Shown piece by piece: positions 1 through 6,856 of a stretch of 64,000 nt of DNA (positions are counted from its first letter, which is position 1; every line of letters begins with the position of its first letter). Made by a program: the position numbers and the translations under genes. A model generated the notes under the pieces. It had not been told where the DNA came from. It made no database searches and was given only the letters and a program-made list of their open reading frames with translations. Source of the DNA: Steroidobacteraceae bacterium (GTDB lineage: Bacteria; Pseudomonadota; Gammaproteobacteria; Steroidobacterales; Steroidobacteraceae); assembly GCA_019683695.1 (NCBI GenBank), contig JADGHX010000001.1, positions 62,001 to 126,000 on the forward strand. The letters run 5' to 3'.

Positions 1-551
1 GCGGACAGCGGGCTCACCACGGGCATCAGGCCGTTGTCGAGGAGCTTGCGCAGCACCGTGGTATCCACGCCATCGATATCGCCGACGAAGCCGAAATCCA
101 CGAGCTCGCTGCTGCCATCGACCTTCACGGGCGGCCGCTTGTGAGCGCGCACGAGCCCCGCGTCCACGCCGCTGATGCCGATGGCATCGATGTTCAGATC
201 CCGGCAGATGCCGAGAATGCGCGTGTTGATGAGGCCATTCAGCACCATGGCGGTGACATCGATGGACTTTTCGTCCGTGACGCGCCGGCCCTGCACCATG
301 CGGCTCTGTACGCCGAGCGCTTCCTGCAATTCCGTCACCTGCGGACCGCCGCCGTGGACCATCACCACCCGCACGCCGAAGTAGTGCAGGATGGCGATCT
401 GCTCGATGAGCACGCGCGTGGAGTCCGTGTCCGCGAAGACACCGCCGCCGGCCTTCACCACGAAGGTCTTGCCCTTGTACATGCGGATGTACGGCGCGGC
501 GCTCTTCAAAGCGTGGATCGCCTGGGCCTGGTCGCCTCGATTCAAAATCAT
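1..551 (-). CDS. argB: Acetylglutamate kinase (N-acyl-glutamate kinase), C-terminus cut by window edge
   Basis: Phosphorylates N-acylglutamate, the second step of arginine synthesis, in the cytoplasm. Reading leftwards from ATG at 551 gives about 183 residues before the window ends. The start MILNRGDQAQ leads into FVVKAGGGVF and then the MVHGGGPQV loop, the glycine-rich nucleotide and substrate-binding segments of the amino-acid kinase fold. The segments GRRVTD and NGLINT follow as in ArgB. The start lies 3 bp after the stop of the carbamoyltransferase gene, so it is the distal visible member of the arginine operon. In Xanthomonas the kinase is fused to an acetyltransferase domain; the visible part cannot show whether that applies here. 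The family call is firm; the acyl group (acetyl or succinyl) is open. Confidence 0.9.
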   Translation of the reverse strand, partial: MILNRGDQAQAIHALKSAAPYIRMYKGKTFVVKAGGGVFADTDSTRVLIEQIAILHYFGVRVVMVHGGGPQVTELQEALGVQSRMVQGRRVTDEKSIDVTAMVLNGLINTRILGICRDLNIDAIGISGVDAGLVRAHKRPPVKVDGSSELVDFGFVGDIDGVDTTVLRKLLDNGLMPVVSPLS

Positions 552-554
552 CGT

Positions 555-1556
555 TTAGATTCCCTTGAGCAGCTTGTAGAGCACCGCCATCTGCACGGTC
601 AGGCGGTTGTAGGCTTCACGTTGCACGACGCTGCGCGGGCCGTCGAGCACTTCGTCGGCCACGGCAGTGTTTCGCCGCACGGGCAGGCAATGCATGAGGC
701 GGCAATCGAGTGCCGCGTGGGCGAACCAGTCGTTGCGCACGCACCAGTCGGTGAGCCGGGCGCGGAGCTCGCCGTCAGCCGCGGCGTCGCCGTAGTACGT
801 GGTCGAGCCCCATTCCTTCGCGTAGAGCACCTGCGCGCCCTCGAGCGCCTCGCGACGGTCGCTCGTTTCGCGCACGGAGCCGCCGGAGAGCGCGGCCGCG
901 GCGCGCGCCTTCTCCATGATCTGGGGCGGAAGCGCAAAGCCTTCCGGGCGCAGCACCACCACCTCCATGCCGCGCATCGCGGCCATGTGCGTGGTCGCAG
1001 CCGGCACCGCAAGCGGGAGCGCGCGCGGATGCCACACCCAGGAGAGCACGAACTTCGCGTTCCTCGGCACGCCGAGGTCGTCCATCGTCTTCCAGTCGGC
1101 GAGCGCCTGGCAGGGGTGGTTCACGGCCGACTCGAGGTTCACGAGCGGCTTGTCCACCACCGCAGCCATTGCGTTGAACGCGGTCTCGGCCAGGTCGTAG
1201 CGCAGATCCTTGCCGTCCGCGAAAGCACGGATGCCAAGGGCATCGCAGTAGGAGGCGAGCACGGGAATGCCTTCGCGCACGTGTTCTGCAGCGGCACCGT
1301 TCATCACGGCGCCGAGGCGCGTTTCGAGCTGCCACGTGCCCTGGCCCGGCGTGATCACGAACGAGGTGCCGCCGAGTTTCGCCATGCCCGCCTGGAAGGA
1401 GGCGAGCGTTCGCAGGGACGGGTTGAAGAAGACCATGCCGAGGATCTTGCCGGCCAGCGCCTGCGGCTCGGGGTGCGCTTCGAGCCGGCGGGCGAGGTCG
1501 AGCAACTCCTGCACCTCCTCGCGCTGCAGGTCTGCGAGATCGAGGAAGCGTTTCAT
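555..1556 (-). CDS. argF': N-acylornithine carbamoyltransferase (acetyl- or succinyl-ornithine type)
   Basis: Transfers carbamoyl phosphate to an N-acylated ornithine, giving N-acylcitrulline. The 333-residue protein starts MKRFLDLADL at an ATG that overlaps the argD stop as ATGA. The carbamoyl-phosphate loop reads FFNPSLRT (residues 43-50) where ordinary ornithine carbamoyltransferases have STRT. This, the TWQLETRLGAVMNG segment and the late HCLPVRRN motif are hallmarks of the AOTCase/SOTCase branch known from Xanthomonas and Bacteroides. At the site that separates the two (Glu92 in Xanthomonas, Pro90 in Bacteroides) this protein has Ala90, just before Glu91-His92. No ordinary argF is seen here. 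A deacylase for the product is expected, but none is encoded in the visible cluster. Confidence 0.88.
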   Translation of the reverse strand: MKRFLDLADLQREEVQELLDLARRLEAHPEPQALAGKILGMVFFNPSLRTLASFQAGMAKLGGTSFVITPGQGTWQLETRLGAVMNGAAAEHVREGIPVLASYCDALGIRAFADGKDLRYDLAETAFNAMAAVVDKPLVNLESAVNHPCQALADWKTMDDLGVPRNAKFVLSWVWHPRALPLAVPAATTHMAAMRGMEVVVLRPEGFALPPQIMEKARAAAALSGGSVRETSDRREALEGAQVLYAKEWGSTTYYGDAAADGELRARLTDWCVRNDWFAHAALDCRLMHCLPVRRNTAVADEVLDGPRSVVQREAYNRLTVQMAVLYKLLKGI

Positions 1557-2719
1557 GGGAGATGCGCCAGTGCGTCGCGCAGCAGATCCACGTGCTGCTC
1601 TTCGAGAATGTAGGGCGGCAGCAGGCGCAGGATGTTCGGGTCGGTGCTCGTGCCCGCGAGGATGCCGACCTCCAGCAGCTGCGCGTGAATCTCCCTGGCC
1701 GGGCGCTTCGTCCGCAGGCCGAGGAGGAAGCCTTCGCCCTGAAAACCGGTCACGGGCCCGACGGCGCAGGTTTCGCGAATGTACGCGGACACGCGTCGCA
1801 CCTGCTCGAGCAGCTTTTGCGACTCCACGGCCTCGATGAAGGCCTCCACGCAGGCGCACGCCATGGGGCCGCCGCCGTACGTCGTGCCGAGCGAATCGAG
1901 CTTGATGGCCTGCGACACCTTCGGCGAGGTGAGCAGCGCCGCGACCGGAAAGCCGTTCCCGAGCGCTTTCGCGGTGGTGATCATGTCCGGCTGCACGCCG
2001 TACAGGTTCGCCGCGAACGGATGGCCCACGCGGCCCATGCCGCACTGGACCTCATCGAAGACAAGCAGCGCACCGACCTCGTCGCATCGCTTGCGAAGCG
2101 CCTGCAGATACTCGGCACCCATGTCGAAGGCGCCCGCCAGGCCCTGCACCGGCTCGACGAACACGGCGGCGGTTTTTTCGGTGACGTGCTGCGCGATCGC
2201 GCCGATGTCGCGCCGGGGCATGAAGCTCACGTCGAAGGGCGTGCGCGGCAGGGCATACCACTTCTCCCGGGCGCCCCAGGTGAGCGTGCCAGCACCGGCC
2301 GTGCGGCCGTGAAAGCCGAACTCCATTGCCGCGACCTGGGAGCGGCCGGTGATGCGGAAGGCGAGCTTCAGGGCGTTCTCGTTCGCTTCCGCGCCGCTGT
2401 TCACGAAGAACACGCGATCGACGTTCAGGCCGGAGAAGCGCACGAGGCGCGCGGCCGCGCGTGAGCGCACGTCCATCGGCACCGCGTTACTTTGGAAGTT
2501 GCAGAGCAGAGCCTGCTCGGAGAGCGCCCGGGTCCAGGCGGGGTGACCGTATCCCAGCGCGGCGACCGCATGACCGCCATACAGGTCGAGCACGCGCTCG
2601 CCCCGGCGAGTCATGAGCCACACGCCTTCCGCGGACACGACGTCCACGGGGTACTGGGCGAAAACCGGGGCCAGGTAGTCCCGGGCCGGGGTGTCGGAGG
2701 GCATCGACTGGGCGTTCAT
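1553..2719 (-). CDS. argD: Acetylornithine aminotransferase
   Basis: PLP-dependent class III aminotransferase that makes N-acylornithine from the semialdehyde produced by ArgC. The 388-residue frame from ATG at 2719 (MNAQSMPSDT) has the NSGAEANENA segment (108-117), the cofactor-contacting FDEVQCGMGR (221-230) and the Schiff-base lysine K251 in ITTAKALGNG. An upstream in-frame ATG would add 22 Arg/Pro-rich residues without family similarity and is not preferred. The end overlaps the carbamoyltransferase start by 4 bp (ATGA), so the two are translationally coupled. ArgC ends 13 bp upstream. In this family N-succinyl substrates are often accepted too, which matters given the ambiguous carbamoyltransferase. 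Confidence 0.93.
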   Translation of the reverse strand: MNAQSMPSDTPARDYLAPVFAQYPVDVVSAEGVWLMTRRGERVLDLYGGHAVAALGYGHPAWTRALSEQALLCNFQSNAVPMDVRSRAAARLVRFSGLNVDRVFFVNSGAEANENALKLAFRITGRSQVAAMEFGFHGRTAGAGTLTWGAREKWYALPRTPFDVSFMPRRDIGAIAQHVTEKTAAVFVEPVQGLAGAFDMGAEYLQALRKRCDEVGALLVFDEVQCGMGRVGHPFAANLYGVQPDMITTAKALGNGFPVAALLTSPKVSQAIKLDSLGTTYGGGPMACACVEAFIEAVESQKLLEQVRRVSAYIRETCAVGPVTGFQGEGFLLGLRTKRPAREIHAQLLEVGILAGTSTDPNILRLLPPYILEEQHVDLLRDALAHLP

Positions 2720-2732
2720 GCGTGTATCGCTT

Positions 2733-3818
2733 TCAGGTCCACCCGGGCGCGGGTGTCGTGAGCCCCGCGGTTTCCGGCAGGCCATAGATCCGGTTCATCC
2801 ATTGCACGGCGCCACCCGCCGCGCCCTTGTTGAGGTTGTCCACCACGCACATCACGGCAACCGTGCGACCTGACGCCACAGCGGAAAGATGTGCGTAGTT
2901 GCTGGTGGCCACGTCCTTCACGCGCGGGGCGGAATCCGTCACGCGCACGAACGGCGCGCGCGCATAGAACTCGCGAAGTGCCGAGATCACACGCGCGGTA
3001 TCGGCCGGTGCCTTGAGGCGCGCTTGCACCGTCATGTGAATGCCGCGGGCGAACGGCCCGGAGTGCGGGACAAACGCAAACTCCGCCTCGACGCCCGATG
3101 CCGCCTTCGCGCAGGCGGCGATCTCAGGTGTGTGCCGGTGCGCCAGAGCGTTGTACGAGTACAGGTCGCTGTGCCGCACAGGGTGATGGGTTCCGTCCAC
3201 AGGCTTGCGCCCTGAGCCGGTGCTGCCCGTCACTCCACTCAGAAACAGTGTCGGCTCGACCAGATCCATTGCGAGCAGAGGAACCGACGCGAGAAGGGCA
3301 GAGGTGGCGAAGCACCCCGGATGCGCGACGTGCGGCGTGGTGAGCGTTTGCAAATGCTCGGAGAGCGCACACGTGAAGTCCCGAATGCGGTCGGGCGCAC
3401 CATGCGCATGCTTGTACACCGCCTCGTACGCCGCAGCGGAGCTGTAGCGATAGTCCGCCGAGATATCAACCACGCGCGGCTTCGTGTTCGCGCGTTCCGC
3501 CGCTTTCAGCAGCGAATCGATGAGCGCGTGCGAGACGCCGTGCGGAGCTGCGCCGAACACCGCGGATTGCGGCAACTCGGCGATGAGACGCTCCACCTCT
3601 GCCTGCGAGCTGAACTTTGTGCCGCCGTACACGCTGGCCAGATGGGGAAACGCCTTGCCGACGGGCTCACCCGGCTGACTGTCCGACAGAATGGCGGCGA
3701 GCTCGAAGTTCGGATGCCCGGCAATCAGGCGCAGCAGCTCCCCGGCCACGTAGCCCGTGCCGCCGAGCACGATTGCGGGGATTTTCGTGGAGGCCGATGC
3801 GGAAGCTGAGGCGCTCAT
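2733..3818 (-). CDS. argC: N-acetyl-gamma-glutamyl-phosphate reductase
   Basis: NADPH-dependent reduction of N-acylglutamyl phosphate to the semialdehyde. The 361-residue protein has the N-terminal nucleotide-binding motif GGTGYVAGE (19-27), the catalytic cysteine C169 in HPGCFATSAL, and the GVTGSTGSGRKP segment typical of ArgC. The Ser/Ala-rich first ten residues precede the family start; ATG at 3818 is chosen because it overlaps the stop of the upstream P-loop gene as ATGA. A longer frame extending to 4406 runs inside that P-loop gene and is an artefact. Fourth in order in the arginine operon. Confidence 0.94.
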   Translation of the reverse strand: MSASASASASTKIPAIVLGGTGYVAGELLRLIAGHPNFELAAILSDSQPGEPVGKAFPHLASVYGGTKFSSQAEVERLIAELPQSAVFGAAPHGVSHALIDSLLKAAERANTKPRVVDISADYRYSSAAAYEAVYKHAHGAPDRIRDFTCALSEHLQTLTTPHVAHPGCFATSALLASVPLLAMDLVEPTLFLSGVTGSTGSGRKPVDGTHHPVRHSDLYSYNALAHRHTPEIAACAKAASGVEAEFAFVPHSGPFARGIHMTVQARLKAPADTARVISALREFYARAPFVRVTDSAPRVKDVATSNYAHLSAVASGRTVAVMCVVDNLNKGAAGGAVQWMNRIYGLPETAGLTTPAPGWT

Positions 3819-4897
3819 GCCGCGGCTCCGTCTGCAACCGCGCGGTGCGCGGCGAGGCCAATGGCTTCGATCACGCGATCGCCGAGCGCTGCGCCGGCAC
3901 TCATCGCGTTGAACGCCGGAACGCCGAGCTGCTGCTCGATGATCTCGACACCAACGCTGTTGTCCGTGGCGGGGCCGGTGACGACGCAAGGCTCGATGCC
4001 GAAGCGCTCGCGCAGCAGCTTCACGCCACCCCAGGCCGCGACCGGATCGTTCGCGGAGAGCACGACGCCCGTCAGCGCCGAGCGCACGTCTTCCGCTTCG
4101 AGAATGGCGTCCACGCCATACGTGCCGAGGATGCCGTCGCCCAGCTCGAAGACGATGACGTCCGGCTTCCCGGCTGCCAGCTCCGTGAGCATGGTGCGCG
4201 TGAGCGCGGGCCCGCTCGCACGCGTGGTCGTGACGATGCCGAGGTCCGTGAAGATCATCGAGCGGCGCGCGCCGGCATCCTCCATCGCGAGGATGTCGCG
4301 GCGGAGCGAAACCCCGGTGGCCTTGAACGCATCGACGACGAGGCCTCGGTGCCGCATGCGACTCACGATGGCGCATGCGGCCGCGGTTTTGCCAGCTTCC
4401 ATGCACGTGCCCGCAAGAGCGACCACGGGCACGCCACGCGTGTCCAGCTTCGCGGCTGCATCGAGCTTGCGGCTGCCCACGCGCGCGGGAACGCCAATGC
4501 GCTCACCCAGATAAGGGAAGTGCAGGGCGACGCCGATCACGCGGCAGTCGAACGGCTTGCCCTTGTCGGGATTCACGGAGTCGCAGACGCCGAGCACGCC
4601 ACCAATGTTCAGCAACTGGATGACGTCTCCGGGCCGCACGGTTTTCGGAACGTGGCCGGAGTAGCCGAACAGCGCCTTGCGATGACCGAGCGCGCCGACG
4701 ACGATGTCGCCCTTGCCGACCTTCGCCATGCGCCCGCTCGTGAGCTCCAGCGTGTTGTAGGTGGACTTGTTGTTCAGCACTTCCACCACGAGCACCACGC
4801 CTTCCTCGGCCGGAATGTCTTCGGACACGCGCACCTCGCGCGAGAGGCCGCACGCCTGCGTGACCGAAGCAATCTTGTCCACCACAACCGTTCTCAT
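3815..4897 (-). CDS. Uncharacterised P-loop protein embedded in the arginine operon
   Basis: Function not recognised. The 360-residue product has a probable beta-rich N-terminal half (1-150, including GDIVVGALGHRKALFGYSG) and a C-terminal P-loop NTPase half. Walker A is GTCMEAGKT (163-171), followed by FKATG (191-195), FTDLG (216-220), VIVFELGDG (248-256) and a TGPATDN segment. This order recalls the DUF1611/DgcN and MobB/CobB-type P-loop proteins, though I would not assign it to one. DgcN is a D-glutamate N-acetyltransferase, so an acylglutamate-related job is conceivable (inference). The gene overlaps argC by 4 bp and follows argG after 99 bp, so co-expression with arginine synthesis is very likely. 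Confidence 0.8.
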   Translation of the reverse strand: MRTVVVDKIASVTQACGLSREVRVSEDIPAEEGVVLVVEVLNNKSTYNTLELTSGRMAKVGKGDIVVGALGHRKALFGYSGHVPKTVRPGDVIQLLNIGGVLGVCDSVNPDKGKPFDCRVIGVALHFPYLGERIGVPARVGSRKLDAAAKLDTRGVPVVALAGTCMEAGKTAAACAIVSRMRHRGLVVDAFKATGVSLRRDILAMEDAGARRSMIFTDLGIVTTTRASGPALTRTMLTELAAGKPDVIVFELGDGILGTYGVDAILEAEDVRSALTGVVLSANDPVAAWGGVKLLRERFGIEPCVVTGPATDNSVGVEIIEQQLGVPAFNAMSAGAALGDRVIEAIGLAAHRAVADGAAA

Positions 4898-4996
4898 CGC
4901 AGTGTCCTCACAAGCTGCGCCGGGAAAGTGCCGCCGGCCCGGAACGCGTGCCGTTCAGAAGAGGGCGCACGAAGCGCCGATGATGCGTGCATGGGT

Positions 4997-6235
4997 TCAC
5001 TTGCCCTTCGCCGCCTGCTCGCCCGCGCGGCGATGGAACACGCCCGTGAGGGCCACGATCTTGGAAAAGCCGAGCGCGTCCGTGGCGGTCCACTCGCCCG
5101 CGGCTTCCCCGTACACGCCCTTCGACGCCGTCATCAGGGAATACGGCGATTCCACGCCTTCCACGAAAAGGCTGCCCGGCCGGAAGAGCACGCGCACATC
5201 GCCGGTGACGCGCTCCTGGGAGGAGAGGAGCAGCGCCTCGATATCGCGGCACACCGGATCGAGCAGCTGGCCTTCGTGCACCAGATCCCCGTAGGGCTGT
5301 GCGACGAGCTCCTTGATGCGCTGCTGGCGCGGCGTCATCACGAGCTTCTCCAGCTCACGGTGCGCGGTGAGCAACGTTTCCGCCGCCGGTGCTTCGAACG
5401 CGACGCGGCCCTTGGTGCCGATGATGGTGTCGCCAAGGTGAATGCCCCGGCCGATGGCGAACGCACCGCCAATGGCTTCGAGCTGCTCGATGAGCTGCAC
5501 CGGCGTCATCGCCCGGCCGTCCAGCGCCACGGGGCGGCCCTTCTCGAAGGAGATGACGTGGCGCTCGGGCTCGCGCGGATTCGTGAACGCATCGCGCGAG
5601 AGCACCCATGCGCTCTCCGGAATGCTGCCGGACGACGTGAGCGTCTCCTTGCCGCCGATGGTGACACCCCACAGGCCGCGATTGATGGAATAGGCCGCGC
5701 CGAACGGCGGGATCGGCAGATTGCGCTTCTGCAGATACTCGAGCTCCTCCTGGCGCTTGAAGGCCTTGTCGCGCACGGGCGCGAGCACCTCGAGGTCCGG
5801 CGCGAGCGTGCGCAGCGCCACCTCGAACCGCACTTGGTCATTGCCGGCGGCCGTGCAGCCGTGCGCGATCATGCTGGTGCCCAGCTCCCGCGCCATGCGC
5901 GCGATGGTTTGCGCCTGCATCACGCGTTCCGCGCCGACGCACAGCGGATAAAGCTGGCCGCGACGCACGTTCCCCATGATGAGGAACCGCAGCACCTGCT
6001 CGAAATAGTCCGCGCGCGCGTCGATGATGTGATGCTGGATGGCGCCGAGCGCCCTGGAGCGTTCGGCCAGCGTGCGCGCCGCCTGCTCGTCGATGCCGCC
6101 CGTGTCGACGGTGACGGTGATGACCGGCCGGCCATAGTGCTCGGCCACCCAGGGCACGAGGAACGAGGTGTCGAGCCCGCCGGAGTAAGCGAGGACGATG
6201 GGCTTGGCGCCCGAAGCAGCAGCAGTGTTGGACAT
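4997..6235 (-). CDS. argG: Argininosuccinate synthase
   Basis: ATP-dependent condensation of citrulline and aspartate to argininosuccinate. The 412-residue protein begins with the N-type ATP pyrophosphatase loop AYSGGLDTS (16-24) and continues with the DTGGIDEQA and HGCTAAGNDQVRFE segments of ArgG. The ATG at 6235 lies 2 bp after the argR stop, so the two are cotranscribed. The upstream region shows no strong ribosome binding site, which fits coupling to argR translation. A 99-bp gap separates it from the P-loop gene downstream; I see no ARG box or clear promoter in that gap. Confidence 0.95.
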   Translation of the reverse strand: MSNTAAASGAKPIVLAYSGGLDTSFLVPWVAEHYGRPVITVTVDTGGIDEQAARTLAERSRALGAIQHHIIDARADYFEQVLRFLIMGNVRRGQLYPLCVGAERVMQAQTIARMARELGTSMIAHGCTAAGNDQVRFEVALRTLAPDLEVLAPVRDKAFKRQEELEYLQKRNLPIPPFGAAYSINRGLWGVTIGGKETLTSSGSIPESAWVLSRDAFTNPREPERHVISFEKGRPVALDGRAMTPVQLIEQLEAIGGAFAIGRGIHLGDTIIGTKGRVAFEAPAAETLLTAHRELEKLVMTPRQQRIKELVAQPYGDLVHEGQLLDPVCRDIEALLLSSQERVTGDVRVLFRPGSLFVEGVESPYSLMTASKGVYGEAAGEWTATDALGFSKIVALTGVFHRRAGEQAAKGK

Positions 6236-6237
6236 GA

Positions 6238-6690
6238 TCAGACCCGGAAGATGGAGCGCAGACGCTCGGTGAGCTCGGCCTGCGCGCGTGCGCCGTCCGT
6301 AGCGATGAAAATGGTGTCGTCACCCGAAATGGTGCCGACGACTTCGGGCCACGCGGCCCGATCGATGGCCACGGCGACGCTCTGCGCGGCGCCGATGGTG
6401 GTGCGGAGCACGGTGAGGCAGGGGCCAGCGTGCCGGATGCCGACCACGAAATGCGTGAGCGTGGCGAAGTCGCCGTTCGCGCGCGTGGCGTCTTCCGCCG
6501 GCAGGACGTAGCCGCCGCTCGCCTTCAACACGCCGAGGTCGCGCAGGTCCCGGCTCACGGAGGACTGGGTGACCTGATGGCCTTCCTTCTTCAGCAGGCG
6601 CACGAGGTCTTCCTGCTTGCGCACGCGGCCGCCGCGCAGGATGCGCATGATGGCTTCGCGGCGCTCGGCCTGCTGGCGGTCCATCAGCAT
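6238..6690 (-). CDS. argR: Arginine repressor
   Basis: Arginine-responsive transcriptional regulator. From ATG at 6690 the product is 150 residues: an N-terminal winged helix with [13 protein letters not shown] (41-53) as recognition region, and a C-terminal arginine-binding and oligomerisation domain with [10 protein letters not shown] (119-128), whose paired Asp124-Asp125 match the arginine-contacting residues of the family. An in-frame ATG at 6747 would place the operator inside the gene and add 19 residues foreign to the family, so it is rejected. ATG at 6684 is an equally possible start. It leads the arginine operon and is very probably autoregulated through the two boxes just upstream. 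Confidence 0.92.
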   Translation of the reverse strand: MLMDRQQAERREAIMRILRGGRVRKQEDLVRLLKKEGHQVTQSSVSRDLRDLGVLKASGGYVLPAEDATRANGDFATLTHFVVGIRHAGPCLTVLRTTIGAAQSVAVAIDRAAWPEVVGTISGDDTIFIATDGARAQAELTERLRSIFRV

Positions 6691-6711
6691 GGAAGGGATG
6701 TCCGGAGTGCG

Positions 6712-6746
6712 TGCATAAATTTGCATTAACTGTGCATAAAAATGCA
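6712..6746 (-). promoter_or_regulatory. Tandem ARG-box operator upstream of argR-argG
   Basis: Two TGCA-flanked AT-rich sites, tgcataaatttgca (6712-6725) and tgcataaaaatgca (6733-6746). Their centres are 21 bp apart, the spacing of paired ARG boxes bound by an ArgR hexamer. On the minus strand a perfect TTGACA lies at 6757-6752, directly upstream of the second box; no convincing -10 hexamer is placed. ArgR binding would cover the promoter of its own operon. Confidence 0.8.
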
Positions 6747-6856
6747 CCTGCTGTCAAGGTGATTTTCTGGCGGTATTCAGCGGTGCGCAGTCGGGGCCCG
6801 GGAGGATGTCGGCAATGCGGCGGGCGAGGTGGCCAGCAGGCGCTGGGCGAAGCGGA

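Noticed and set aside
4898-4996. Second ARG box between argG and the P-loop gene
   Set aside because: Only a short tgcgtgca-like stretch is present, without the AT core or a paired site.
3617-6511. Plus-strand open frame of 964 codons opposite the arginine operon
   Set aside because: It is antisense to argC, the P-loop gene, argG and argR, which are secure. Its product is His/Arg/Glu-rich without domains, as expected for the shadow of GC-rich genes.
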